This document shows positions 51,023 to 59,903 of a stretch of 64,000 nucleotides of DNA, one piece after another. The notes under the pieces were generated by a model. The model saw nothing but the letters and a program-made list of their open reading frames with translations. It did no database searches and was not told the DNA's origin. The DNA is taken from positions 174,962 through 238,961 of the forward strand of contig NZ_LXFU01000045.1 of assembly GCF_001657485.1 (NCBI RefSeq), in the 5' to 3' direction. How positions within the stretch are numbered: the first letter of the stretch is position 1; each line of letters opens with the position of its first letter. Position numbers and translations under genes: made by a program. The DNA comes from Rhizobium sp. WYCCWR10014 (GTDB lineage Bacteria; Pseudomonadota; Alphaproteobacteria; Rhizobiales; Rhizobiaceae).

Positions 51023-52875
51023 GGCATTTGTCCGGGCGCTTCGATGGCGCTGACTGTCACGCCCTTTTCCCTCACCAGGGCCTCCAGCGTTGCAATGTCA
51101 GGCGCTTTCGGCGGTCTCGTCCAGGCAGATGAGAGGGCCGCGGGATCGTCAAGCGCCAGCACTGCCGTCACCAGGATGGTTTCACCGGCCGGAATCTGCC
51201 CGCGCAGCTGCGGCACCAGGGTTTTCGCGACGATCACATTGGTGTTGGGCATTGCCTTCTGGACGAGGCCCGAACGTTTGACCGAGGAGCCGAGGTCGAG
51301 AATGCCGGTGAAATCGGCTTCGCCGACCGCATAGGCAATCCCACCCGAAGCGAACAGCGTATCGAGCTCGAAGTCCCGGCGGCCGATGGCAAATCCGCCT
51401 TCTGCAATCCGCAGCGGTCGGCTTGTCCTGATCCGGTGGAGGCGGATATGCCACGGTGCGGCGGGCACGAGCCAGGTTTCGACGTCGACATCGGCAAAAG
51501 GCGACCATTTCGCAAACAGCACCTCGCCTGCGATCTTGGCTTCCTCATTCGTTTCGCGCACGCGGTAGTGCAGGCCGTCATCGCTGAAGGCAAGCGCTGA
51601 ATCGAAGGCGGCAAGCGCAAAGGCACGCTCATCGGCCTCGACGCTGAAGCCGTAGCGGGCGGAATAGGCGAACTTCGCGTATTTTTCCGTGCCGCACCGC
51701 ATCTGCAGGTTTTCCTGGCCGGAAGACAGCGCCACGACATCGCCGCCCGCCCGCATGATCACCATGCCGGGATGGCGCTGGGAGACGATGTCAGGTGCTT
51801 GCTCCGGCACTTTCTCCTTCGCGGTCCAGAATGGGTGATCCTCAGCGATCGCCAGCGGCAGGAAGGCCTTGAAGGCCCAGTAGGGCGAGCCGGCGGAATT
51901 ATAACTCTCCGACATCAGCAGGTTCGGATAGCCGAAACCGATCGACAGCACGCCGTCACGATCGGCAATCGGCTTGTCCTTCCACCAGCGCAGATGCTGC
52001 AGGCAGAGATGCTTGACCTCCCCCCAGGGCAGAGCCTCGACATCGGCAAAGGCGAGCGCCGACCAGAAACCGGCGCAGGCAAAGCGATAGGTCAGGCTGC
52101 GGCCGAAGGGGATCGTCGCCCCGTCGGCGGCAAACCAATGCCGGAAATCCCGGGCGAAGAGGACCGCGCGTTCGCGGTAACGCTTCGCATAATCGTCGTC
52201 GACGAGCTTCGAATAGATCAGGCCGTAGAAATGCATGGCGAAGGGAATGTAGTGATCGATGCGGCGGACGTTTCCGTCGCGATACCAGCCGTCGCCGATA
52301 TAGAAGCCTTCGAGTTCTTCCAGATATTTCCGTGTCAGGCTGCGGTCGAAATCGGCGCCGAGACGATCGAGCGCGATATCGACGAAGATCCGGAAGAATT
52401 TCCAATTGTTGTCGGCATAGTCGAACTGCCTGGCATGCTTGAGATAGGCGATGACATTGCTGCGGGCGCGCGCATCGAGCGGCTCCCAGATCTTTTCCGG
52501 CACCAGCGCCAGGGCAAAACCGAGAGCGGCAAGCTCGACCATCCGCTGATCGCGGCCATTGACCGTTCCCCAATATTCCGGATGGGCGGGATCGGTGCCG
52601 TTTGCGAGACCTTCGGCGAAACGATGCCAGTGGGCGAAGTCGCCGTTGCCGGCGCCAAACGGCGCCAATCCCCAGAGGGGGCGGGCGAACCCTTCCAGAT
52701 CGGCCGCCGCCCGGTCGAAATGGGCGCCGCCGCCATTGAGCGTGACGCGGGCATTGCCGTTCGAGAAACAGGCAAGCAGCGGATCGAAGAGCGCAAGCAG
52801 GGCGCGGCTCATATCGGCGCGGGTTTCCAGCGGATTGCCTGCGAGCGGGTTGGCGCTGGCGGGATCATAGGTCAT
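51019..52875 (-). CDS. DUF2264 protein, probable glycoside hydrolase (GH154-like)
   Basis: The ATG at 52875 is chosen over a GTG at 52884. The 618-residue protein has the DUF2264 core: LNGGGAHFDRAAADLEGFARPLWGLAP, HPEYWGTVNGRDQRMVELAALGFAL, NNWKFFRIFVDIALDRLG and GFYIGDGWYRDGNVRRIDHYIPFAMHFYGLIYS. This (alpha/alpha)6-barrel family has been linked to CAZy GH154, where a member acts on glucuronosides. With uxaC and uxuB in the region, cutting a glucuronic-acid-containing oligosaccharide is plausible but unproven. No signal peptide is seen, so it would act in the cytoplasm. Confidence 0.83.
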   Translation of the reverse strand: MTYDPASANPLAGNPLETRADMSRALLALFDPLLACFSNGNARVTLNGGGAHFDRAAADLEGFARPLWGLAPFGAGNGDFAHWHRFAEGLANGTDPAHPEYWGTVNGRDQRMVELAALGFALALVPEKIWEPLDARARSNVIAYLKHARQFDYADNNWKFFRIFVDIALDRLGADFDRSLTRKYLEELEGFYIGDGWYRDGNVRRIDHYIPFAMHFYGLIYSKLVDDDYAKRYRERAVLFARDFRHWFAADGATIPFGRSLTYRFACAGFWSALAFADVEALPWGEVKHLCLQHLRWWKDKPIADRDGVLSIGFGYPNLLMSESYNSAGSPYWAFKAFLPLAIAEDHPFWTAKEKVPEQAPDIVSQRHPGMVIMRAGGDVVALSSGQENLQMRCGTEKYAKFAYSARYGFSVEADERAFALAAFDSALAFSDDGLHYRVRETNEEAKIAGEVLFAKWSPFADVDVETWLVPAAPWHIRLHRIRTSRPLRIAEGGFAIGRRDFELDTLFASGGIAYAVGEADFTGILDLGSSVKRSGLVQKAMPNTNVIVAKTLVPQLRGQIPAGETILVTAVLALDDPAALSSAWTRPPKAPDIATLEALVREKGVTVSAIEAPGQMP

Positions 52876-52900
52876 CGGTATCACTCACGGGTTCTAGAGA

Positions 52901-53010
52901 ATGATGCCGAAAAGTGTGAGCGGTTTTCGGACGACATCATGCTCTAACTATTTAAATTAGAACAGGATTCAGATTTTAGGCCGACTCAGCCTAAATCATC
53001 CTGTTCTAGA
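52901..53010. repeat. RIME-like rhizobial palindromic element
   Basis: Two nested stem-loops: 52901-52940 (CCGAAAA/TTTTCGG with flanking ATGATG/CATCAT) and 52958-53008 (TAGAACAGGAT/ATCCTGTTCTA, inner TTTAGGC/GCCTAAA). This matches the known rhizobium intergenic mosaic elements. Its outer end supplies the TAG stop of the LacI gene (53006-53008). Confidence 0.75.
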
Positions 53011-54025
53011 TGTTCGGAACGGTCCCTCCCGGAATGGGAACGACCGCCTGGCAGATGTGACGCGCAGAGGCCGTCCTGTTGCGGAAACGGGACAGCATCA
53101 GCGAAACGGCTTCGCGCCCGAGGGCGGCGCGGTCGACACGCATGGTGGACAGCGCCGGATTGGTCATCAGCGCGCAGGGCAGATCGTCGAAGCCGACAAT
53201 CGCGAAATCCTCCGGCACACGCAGCCCGGCCTCGGTGACGGCCTCGAGCACGCCGACGGCGATGAAATCATTCATGCAGAAGGCGGCGGTAAAACCGGCA
53301 TTCTCGGCAAGTGCTTCTGCCGTGCGTTCATGCGCCTCTCGGCTGGCGCTGCCTTGTAGGGCCAGGGACACGAGGCGGCCCTCGGCGCCGGCGACGGCGT
53401 TAATCGCCGCCTCGAAACCGCGGACGCGCTCCCGAATCGTATGGCGGTGAGAGCCGCTCAGATGCAGGATGCGGCGATGGCCGGCCTTTATCAGCCGGCT
53501 GGTCGCCTCATAGGCGCCAAAGAAATTAGCCGGCGAAACGCCATCGAACTGCATCCTGGGATCGGTGCCGTTGACAAGAACGGTGGGCGTCATGCTGGCT
53601 TGCAGCCAGTCGCGCAACATCTCGTTCGGATCGATACCAACGAGAAAGAGACCTTCAGCGCCTGCGGTCTGCATATAGTCGCGCACTGCATCCGGCGTAG
53701 TTCGATCCTCGCGGACCAGCCGGACTTCGAAGGGCATGCCCGCTTCGGCAGCGCCGGCGCGCAGGCCGTCGACGATGGCTTCATAAAAGACGCTGAGGGT
53801 GCCGGTGACGCCGTCGCTGGCAATCAGCGCCAGCCCGCCCGCAACGGCTTCGGAAGCAGGCTTGACGGGATAACCGTTCTCGGCTGCCACCTTCAATATC
53901 TGCCGGCGCACGCTTTCGCTTATACCAGGTTCGTTGGCGAGCACGCGTGACACCGTGGAGACCGAGACGCCGGCCAATATGGCTATATCGGCCTGACGCG
54001 GCCGTCTGATTTTTTGGTCGTTCAT
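53006..54025 (-). CDS. LacI family transcription regulator
   Basis: The ATG at 54025 is chosen because it starts the basic HTH leader NDQKIRRPRQADIAILAGVSVSTVSRVLANEP (residues 2-33); the longer upstream frame is not LacI-like. The sugar-binding domain runs on through VNGTDPRMQFDGVSPANFFGAYEATS and FAIVGFDDLPCALMTNPALSTMRVD, typical of the family. The final codon lies inside a RIME-like repeat. It is divergent from the binding-protein gene at 54172 over a palindrome, its likely operator. Confidence 0.9.
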   Translation of the reverse strand: MNDQKIRRPRQADIAILAGVSVSTVSRVLANEPGISESVRRQILKVAAENGYPVKPASEAVAGGLALIASDGVTGTLSVFYEAIVDGLRAGAAEAGMPFEVRLVREDRTTPDAVRDYMQTAGAEGLFLVGIDPNEMLRDWLQASMTPTVLVNGTDPRMQFDGVSPANFFGAYEATSRLIKAGHRRILHLSGSHRHTIRERVRGFEAAINAVAGAEGRLVSLALQGSASREAHERTAEALAENAGFTAAFCMNDFIAVGVLEAVTEAGLRVPEDFAIVGFDDLPCALMTNPALSTMRVDRAALGREAVSLMLSRFRNRTASARHICQAVVPIPGGTVPNI

Positions 54026-54047
54026 GGGGCAAACATTATGCAAATAA

Positions 54048-54059
54048 TGCAAATTTGCA
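54048..54059. promoter_or_regulatory. LacI-type palindrome upstream of the binding-protein gene
   Basis: TGCAAATTTGCA is a perfect 12-bp palindrome in the 146-base AT-rich gap between the LacI gene and the binding-protein gene. Related TGCAA half-sites occur on both sides of it. Confidence 0.55.
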
Positions 54060-54171
54060 AGAAAATGATTGGTTCTTGCAATAAAAATTTTTTTGCGTAC
54101 TCTATTTGCTGAAATGCCCTGACAAAGCCATTGGAGGATGGCAGCGGGCATAGTGGAACAAGGAGGATATC

Positions 54172-55458
54172 ATGCAGGTCAATCGCCGTTCATTCCTGAT
54201 GGGTTCAGCCGGTGCGGCCGCCGGCATCGCCTTCGGCGCCGGAAGCGCCATTCCGGCCCTTGCCGAAGACGCACAGCTGCGCGCCATGTGGTGGGGGTCC
54301 AACGACCGCGCCAAGCGCACGCTCGAGGTCGCCAAGCTCTATCAGTCGAAATCGCCTGGTGTCACTGTCGTCGGTGAATCGCTTTCGGGCGACGGCTACT
54401 GGACAAAGCTCGCAACGCAGATGGCCGGCCGCTCGATCGCCGACATCTTCCAACTCGAGCCGGGAACAATCTCGGACTATTCGAAGCGCGGCGCCTGCCT
54501 GCCACTCGATGAATTCGTCCCCTCCGCACTGGACGTCCAGTCCTTCGGCGCCGACATGCTGAAACTGACCACCATCGACGGCAAGCTCTATGGTGTCGGC
54601 CTCGGCCTCAACTCCTTCTCGATGTTCTTCGACACAGTCGAATTCGAGAAGGCGGGCATCCCTCTGCCGACCCCCGACCTCACCTGGGATGAGTATGCCA
54701 AGCTCGCCGTAGAACTCTCCAAGTCCTCCGGCAAGAGCGGCGGCCCCTATGCGGCACGCTACGCCTATGTGTTCGATGCCTGGCTGCGCCAGCGTGGCAA
54801 GAGTCTTTTTGCCAAGGAAAGCGTTGGGCTCGGCTTCACGGCCGACGATGCCAGGGAATGGTTCGACTACTGGGAGAAGCTGCGCAAAGCGGGTGGCACT
54901 GTTGCTGCCGACGTGCAGACGCTCGATCAGAACACGATCGACACCAATAGCCTTGGTCTCGGCAAATCGGTGATCGGCATGGCCTATTCAAACCAGATGA
55001 TCGGCTATCAGCTGATCATCAAGAACAAGCTCGGCATCACCATGCTGCCGCGTGAAAAGAAGGGCGGTCCATCCGGCCATTATTACCGTCCGGCATTGAT
55101 CTGGAGTGTGGGGGCGACGACCAAGCACGGCGAAGCTGCCGCGAAGTTCATCAGCTTCTTTGTCAACGATCCCGAAGCCGGCAAGATTCTCGGTGTGGAA
55201 CGCGGCGTGCCAATGTCGCCTACCGTGCGCGAAGCCATCCTGCCGCAGCTTAACCCGACGGAGCAGGAGACGATCAAATATGTGAACCTGCTCAAGGATC
55301 AGGTCGGCGAATATCCGCCGCCGGTGCCGATGGGCGCAACCCAATTCGACCAGCGTGTGCTGCGTCCGATTTGTGACGAACTCGCCTTCGAACGGGTCTC
55401 GCCCGCCGATGCGGCAACCCGGCTCATCGAAGAGGGTAAGGCAACGATCAAGGGATGA
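54172..55458 (+). CDS. Extracellular sugar-binding protein, orphan paralogue
   Basis: The ATG at 54172 follows AAGGAGGATATC. A Tat-type signal opens with NRRSFLMGSAGAAAGIAFG (twin arginine at 5-6). The 428-residue protein aligns with the 43094 binding protein through AMWWGSNDRAKRTLEVAKLYQSKSPG, YWTKLATQMAGRSIADIFQLE and GLGKSVIGMAYSNQMIGYQ. No permease or ATPase gene follows; a terminator does. It probably feeds the CUT1 importer encoded at 39042-44380 or one elsewhere. Confidence 0.9.
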   Translation: MQVNRRSFLMGSAGAAAGIAFGAGSAIPALAEDAQLRAMWWGSNDRAKRTLEVAKLYQSKSPGVTVVGESLSGDGYWTKLATQMAGRSIADIFQLEPGTISDYSKRGACLPLDEFVPSALDVQSFGADMLKLTTIDGKLYGVGLGLNSFSMFFDTVEFEKAGIPLPTPDLTWDEYAKLAVELSKSSGKSGGPYAARYAYVFDAWLRQRGKSLFAKESVGLGFTADDAREWFDYWEKLRKAGGTVAADVQTLDQNTIDTNSLGLGKSVIGMAYSNQMIGYQLIIKNKLGITMLPREKKGGPSGHYYRPALIWSVGATTKHGEAAAKFISFFVNDPEAGKILGVERGVPMSPTVREAILPQLNPTEQETIKYVNLLKDQVGEYPPPVPMGATQFDQRVLRPICDELAFERVSPADAATRLIEEGKATIKG

Positions 55459-55479
55459 TCGGTCGCCGGACGTGAGAGG

Positions 55480-55508
55480 AAAGGCCCGCAACACCCCGGC
55501 GGGCCTTT
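55480..55508 (+). terminator. Rho-independent terminator after the binding-protein gene
   Basis: Arms AAAGGCCCGC (55480-55489) and GCGGGCCTTT (55499-55508) with a nine-base loop are followed by CTGTTTTC. It ends the 54172 transcript, and may act for the leftward gene that ends at 55523. Confidence 0.8.
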
Positions 55509-55522
55509 CTGTTTTCTGGCTA

Positions 55523-56491
55523 TCAGTTAGCCAGACTTTCGACCACGCGCCAGTTCGGCCGGCCGAGATCGAAGGGCCAGGCGTGCACATCCCGATCGTT
55601 GAAATAGACCACCTCCTGCAGATTCGGGAAGGCGCTCTGCTTCAACGTAACCGTTTCGATCCACGGCTTCATATAGGCGTCGCCGCCTTCATAGCCGAGC
55701 TCCGCCACCCAGATGGGCTTTCCGTAGCCGGCGACGAGATCATATCCCTGCTTCAGCGCTTCCGAGAAGGTCCGGTGCTCATTGTAGGCAAGCTCGTCGT
55801 AGCGCTGCAGGCCGAAGACCGAGAGCCCGACGAGGTCGACATAGTCGTCGCCGGGATAATAGGCCTCGAGGCCAGGCTCTCCCTTCGGCGACCACATGAG
55901 CTCGGTGCCGGGCGCCTCCTGGCGGACAATGTCCATCATCCGCTTGTAGGCCGTGATATAGTCCTGCGGGCTCCAGCCGGACCATGAAAACCGCCCCGAC
56001 TTGTCTTCCATCTCCTGCCCCCAGCGGACGATCACCGGGCTTTTCAGCTCAGAAATCATCTGCGCGATCGCACGCATGTTGACATCATAATCACCGCGCA
56101 GAACCTTTGCGCGAAGCTCCGCAGAGCTCAGCCGCCAATCGACGTCCCAGGACCATGGCTCCACGGTGATCAGCAGATTGCGGCCTCTGGCCTGCGCATA
56201 GGCATCGGCGACGCGCAACGTCTCGAGATCGACGTCCTCCCATGGCAGGAACAGGGCTTCGGTCGCGACATTCGCCTGGGCGCCGAAATCGCCGTGCGGA
56301 TCGTAAGCCCCGAACTTGATGCCGTCGGCATGAAGGACGGGGCGCTTGTCGATGATCGTCCGCACGGCCGCCGCCGGGTTCGGGGCAATGCCGGCATATT
56401 GCACTTCGCTTCGGCCCGGCAGATCCGCGACACACAGCAACAGCAGCGCTATCGCGGCGGTCGAGAGGTGGTTTTTCATCAGCTTCTTCAT
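55523..56491 (-). CDS. GH26-like secreted glycoside hydrolase of the polysaccharide operon
   Basis: The 322-residue protein starts at ATG 56491 (AAAGGAGGGTGAGCC) with a signal peptide (HLSTAAIALLLLCVADLPG, residues 8-26). The barrel carries IVRWGQEMEDKSG with acid/base-type E160 and PIWVAELGYEGGD with nucleophile-type E264, the pattern of clan GH-A, especially GH26 mannanase-like proteins. ITVEPWSWDVDW and WSPKGEPGLEAYYPGDDYVDLVG also fit. As the last gene of the operon it may trim, clip or help export the polymer made by the glycosyltransferase. Confidence 0.8.
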   Translation of the reverse strand: MKKLMKNHLSTAAIALLLLCVADLPGRSEVQYAGIAPNPAAAVRTIIDKRPVLHADGIKFGAYDPHGDFGAQANVATEALFLPWEDVDLETLRVADAYAQARGRNLLITVEPWSWDVDWRLSSAELRAKVLRGDYDVNMRAIAQMISELKSPVIVRWGQEMEDKSGRFSWSGWSPQDYITAYKRMMDIVRQEAPGTELMWSPKGEPGLEAYYPGDDYVDLVGLSVFGLQRYDELAYNEHRTFSEALKQGYDLVAGYGKPIWVAELGYEGGDAYMKPWIETVTLKQSAFPNLQEVVYFNDRDVHAWPFDLGRPNWRVVESLAN

Positions 56492-56494
56492 GGC

Positions 56495-57016
56495 TCACCC
56501 TCCTTTTCGGGCTACTTCCTGGCTCAGCAGGATCTGCTTCAGTTCGCTTGCCTTCGCGCTCACGGTATCCGCGGGAACAAGCTTCTGGAACTCATCGCCC
56601 TGACGCACCGATGCGTGGCGAAAGACGTACCACTCGCCGCTCGGCTGGCGCCGCTGATAGATCGTGTTGCCGATCTTGCGATGGCCGAAACAGGTGCTGG
56701 CGCGGGCCGCGCCCTCGGCATTCGTCCAGGTGGCCCGCATGCAGAGCTGACCGAGATCGTCGACCACCCATCTGCCTTCGGCAAAGGACGGCTTGCCCTT
56801 ATCGTCGCTCCAGGCGACGAACCGCCGGCCGTCATCGAAGAAGCGGCCACCGCCGGTGTTCCAGGTCCAGGTCTTGTCGCCGTAGATCCGATAGAGCTCA
56901 TAGGCGCTGAGCGGCGTCGGCGCGTCCTTTTTGGCAACCTCGGCGCCGTGCGCTGCCACCGGCAGGCACAGGCTGAGAGCAAGCGCTGCTCCCCATAGTC
57001 TCGATCCGATACTCAT
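56495..57016 (-). CDS. DUF995 exported protein of the polysaccharide operon
   Basis: The start ATG 57016 follows GGAGGATGTA and gives 173 residues. A signal peptide (LWGAALALSLCLPVAAHG, residues about 7-24) precedes a small soluble domain with GDKTWTWNTGGGRFFDDGRRFVAWSDD, GRWVVDDLGQLCMRATW and STCFGH, the DUF995 pattern. It lies between the glycosyltransferase and the hydrolase genes (four and 37-base gaps), so it is likely part of the same export complex. Confidence 0.8.
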   Translation of the reverse strand: MSIGSRLWGAALALSLCLPVAAHGAEVAKKDAPTPLSAYELYRIYGDKTWTWNTGGGRFFDDGRRFVAWSDDKGKPSFAEGRWVVDDLGQLCMRATWTNAEGAARASTCFGHRKIGNTIYQRRQPSGEWYVFRHASVRQGDEFQKLVPADTVSAKASELKQILLSQEVARKGG

Positions 57017-57053
57017 TACATCCTCCATACTCGACACTTGCCGGTTCCGCCGG

Positions 57054-58922
57054 CTACGCACCCTGTTCGTCTCGGCCGGTTCTGCCGAAACCATTCCATT
57101 TCAGGTGGAATTTCACGATCCTGGTCTTGCCGCCGCCGAGGCCGGCGCCGGCCACGGCAAATTGCGTTTCGGTGAAACTGACGAACGACTGGCCGTGCGA
57201 AAGAGCTTCGAGGCCGCGCAGGCCGTGGCTCCCCACCTGCGTGCCGCCGGCGACGAAAATCGCAAGCCCGGTGGCTGTCGCAAGCCACAGCCCGCGCGAT
57301 TGCGGCAGCAGCGGCAGATCGTTTTCGACCGCATGGCGAACGACGATCAGCACCGTCAGCGACAGGTAGACCGAGAGGTTCATCATGGCGAAAACATAAA
57401 AACCCTGGGCGGCCGCGTCATCGGTCGCAAACATCATTGCGGCGGCGGAAAGGCCGGCGAGCCCGATATAGGGCGCGATCACGCGCAGCGGCAAAGACCG
57501 CTGCTGCTGCCTTCCCTTCGGCGTGATGCGGAAATCGACGAAGGAGTCGCAGATATAGTCGCGAACAGCGGCAAGGCTGCCGGCCAGCGACCACGGCCAG
57601 CGCAGAAAGATGAAGGCAAGCCCTTCCCAGCCGAGCAGTTTCGCATCGTGCGGCCTGAAGGTCGCCGTTGCCCGCCAGAAGAAGGCAAACAGCGTCAGCA
57701 CGATCGACATCGGCACGAAATGCAGCAGGAAATCCGGATAGGTGACATTAACGAAGACACGGCCCGTCAGCAACGCAGCAACCGGCAGCAGGAACATCAT
57801 GGCCATGAAGACGGAAAAGAGCGGGTACCAGAGCTGCGAGAACACGAACTGGAACCTCAGCCGCCAGGGCAGGTGCATGATGTGATGGCGGGAATGTTGC
57901 AACAGAATGGTGACCAGGCTGCGCGACCACTGGAATTCCTGGACGACGAGGTCGGTGAAATTCGCCGGTCCGTCGCCATGCGCGATCGCATCGACGGCAT
58001 GCACGCCACGCCAGCCGCCGGCATTCATCATCAGCGTCGTCGAATGGTCTTCTGCAAGTTCCGGGCCGAGGCCGCCGATCTGACGAAGGGCGGCGGTACG
58101 AACCGCATAATGGGAACCGATGCAAAGTGGCGCCCAGCCATTATTGTAACCCGTCTGCAGCGAACCGTGCAGGCTTGCCTCCGCATAGAGCCTGCCACGC
58201 GCCGCCCAGCTTGTCCTGGCATTGGCATCGCAAATGCTCGGAGCGGAGACATAGCCGATCCCGGGATCGGCGAAGGGGCGCAGAACTTCACGGAGGTAGG
58301 TCGGCGTCGGCACATGGTCGGCATCGAACTGGGCGACGAAATCGTAGCGCGCATAGCCGAAATGGTCGTAGAAATAGGCGAGGTTGCCTTCCTTGCAACG
58401 CGTCCGGCGCGGCCAGGTGGTGCGATGATACTCCGCCACACCTTTTCGGGTGGAGATCAGCACACCGTGCGCCGCACACCAGCGCCTGGTTTCCTCCGAA
58501 GGGTCCTCGTCGGCGAGCCAGACATCGAAATCGACGCCGACCTGGTCGAGCATCGCCTGCAGCGTGGTGCGGACGACGGCAAAGGGCTCGGACGGCGCCT
58601 TAGTGACGACCATCGCCACCCGCCCTTCCGGCAGCAGTGCGCGAGGGCTGACCGTCCTCGCATCGAGGAAGATCAGGATGAAATAGGCCGGCACAAGCGT
58701 GATCCAGGCAAGCACGAGGGTGACGAGCACGAAGGTGGCCCAGGAAATGATATGGGCGGACTGGCACCACCAGATCCAGAAATAGCCGAGTGCCGTCAGC
58801 CAGCAGAGAATGCCGAAGCCATAGGCGACACGGTTCCAGCCGGTGAAAACAGGATCGAATGCATCAGCAGCGACGGTTTTGGCCGTCCTGACGCCATGGC
58901 CGATTTGCGAAACGTTGCTCAT
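57054..58922 (-). CDS. Cellulose-synthase-like membrane glycosyltransferase (GT2)
   Basis: The 622-residue processive-type enzyme has N-terminal membrane segments (about 32-90), then the GT2 domain with DED at 138-140, DAD at 200-202, EDH at 291-293 and the QEFQW segment at 328-332, the variant of the QxxRW motif. C-terminal membrane segments follow (LWYPLFSVFMAMMFLLPVAALL etc.). It should polymerise nucleotide-sugar into an exported glycan. Its start overlaps the epimerase stop by ATGA. It is orthologous in arrangement to the transferase of the S. meliloti arabinose-containing polysaccharide cluster. Confidence 0.88.
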   Translation of the reverse strand: MSNVSQIGHGVRTAKTVAADAFDPVFTGWNRVAYGFGILCWLTALGYFWIWWCQSAHIISWATFVLVTLVLAWITLVPAYFILIFLDARTVSPRALLPEGRVAMVVTKAPSEPFAVVRTTLQAMLDQVGVDFDVWLADEDPSEETRRWCAAHGVLISTRKGVAEYHRTTWPRRTRCKEGNLAYFYDHFGYARYDFVAQFDADHVPTPTYLREVLRPFADPGIGYVSAPSICDANARTSWAARGRLYAEASLHGSLQTGYNNGWAPLCIGSHYAVRTAALRQIGGLGPELAEDHSTTLMMNAGGWRGVHAVDAIAHGDGPANFTDLVVQEFQWSRSLVTILLQHSRHHIMHLPWRLRFQFVFSQLWYPLFSVFMAMMFLLPVAALLTGRVFVNVTYPDFLLHFVPMSIVLTLFAFFWRATATFRPHDAKLLGWEGLAFIFLRWPWSLAGSLAAVRDYICDSFVDFRITPKGRQQQRSLPLRVIAPYIGLAGLSAAAMMFATDDAAAQGFYVFAMMNLSVYLSLTVLIVVRHAVENDLPLLPQSRGLWLATATGLAIFVAGGTQVGSHGLRGLEALSHGQSFVSFTETQFAVAGAGLGGGKTRIVKFHLKWNGFGRTGRDEQGA

Positions 58923-59902
58923 GCCCTCATCTCCAGCCCGAAGGTGGGGCCGGCGGTGCGGATGATCGTATCGATATCCGAGAAAGCCGGCGAGAAGCCG
59001 AGTTCCGCTTTCGCTTTTGCGGTATTGGCAAAGAGGATCGGCGGATCGCCGACGCGGCGGGAGCGATAACGTACGGGGACTTCGCGGCCGCTGGCGCGAT
59101 GGATCGCCTCGAGAATCTCACGCACCGAGGTGCCCCGGCCGGAGCCGAGATTGACGCTGAGCGAGCCGCCATCCGCCAACAGATGATTGACGGCGGCGAG
59201 ATGCGCCTGCGCGAGATCGCTGACATGAATATAGTCGCGAACACAGGTTCCGTCCTCGGTCGCATAATCGGTGCCGAAGATATCGAGCCGCTCCAGCCTG
59301 CCGGCGGCGGCGAGAAGGGCGCGCGGGATGAGATGGGTCTCGGGTTGATGGCGCTCGGCGAGCTCGCCGTCTGGATCTGCTCCGGCCGCATTGAAATAAC
59401 GCAGTGCGGCAAAGCGGATGCCGTAGGCAGCGGCAAAATCCTCAAGCGCCATTTCGAAGATCAGCTTGGTGCGCCCATAGGGATTGACCGGGTGCTGCGG
59501 GCTTTCCTCCCGTATCGGCAGCGAGGCGGGAACGCCATAGGTGGCGCAACTGCTTGAAAAGACGATCCGGTCGATATCCTGGTCGAGGCAGGCCTCAAGC
59601 AGTGTCAGACTGCCGACGACGTTGTTCCGGTAGTATTTCCTGGGCATGTCGACGGATTCGCCGACATAGGCATTGGCACCACAATGGATGACGCAATCGG
59701 GCGAAAACTCCGCAAGGGTCCGGCGCAGCGTGGCTACGTCGGCAAGTTCCGCCCGGATGAGCGGTCCCCAGCGGACACTGTCGGCATGTCCGGTCGAGAG
59801 ATTATCGTAGGTAACCGGGATCATGCCGGCGCGCGACAGCGCTTTGCAGATATGACTGCCTATGAAACCGGCGCCGCCGGTGACGAGAATGTAGCGGGGC
59901 AT
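58919..59902 (-). CDS. uxe: UDP-sugar 4-epimerase, probable UDP-xylose 4-epimerase
   Basis: Starting at ATG 59902 the protein has 327 residues. GGAGFIG (9-15) binds NAD, the SSSCATYG segment provides the catalytic Ser, and YGRTK (142-146) the Tyr-Lys pair. FNAAGADPDGELAERHQPETHLIPRALLAA is typical of GalE-like epimerases. Because it is coupled to a UDP-glucuronate decarboxylase gene and to the GT2 gene, its substrate is probably UDP-xylose, giving UDP-L-arabinose. GalE activity cannot be ruled out. Confidence 0.82.
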   Translation of the reverse strand: MPRYILVTGGAGFIGSHICKALSRAGMIPVTYDNLSTGHADSVRWGPLIRAELADVATLRRTLAEFSPDCVIHCGANAYVGESVDMPRKYYRNNVVGSLTLLEACLDQDIDRIVFSSSCATYGVPASLPIREESPQHPVNPYGRTKLIFEMALEDFAAAYGIRFAALRYFNAAGADPDGELAERHQPETHLIPRALLAAAGRLERLDIFGTDYATEDGTCVRDYIHVSDLAQAHLAAVNHLLADGGSLSVNLGSGRGTSVREILEAIHRASGREVPVRYRSRRVGDPPILFANTAKAKAELGFSPAFSDIDTIIRTAGPTFGLEMRA

Positions 59903-59903
59903 C

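Noticed and set aside
56931..59069. 712-codon frame antisense to the glycosyltransferase
   Set aside because: The sense strand carries a complete GT2 gene with all motifs; this reading is an artefact of GC-rich codons.
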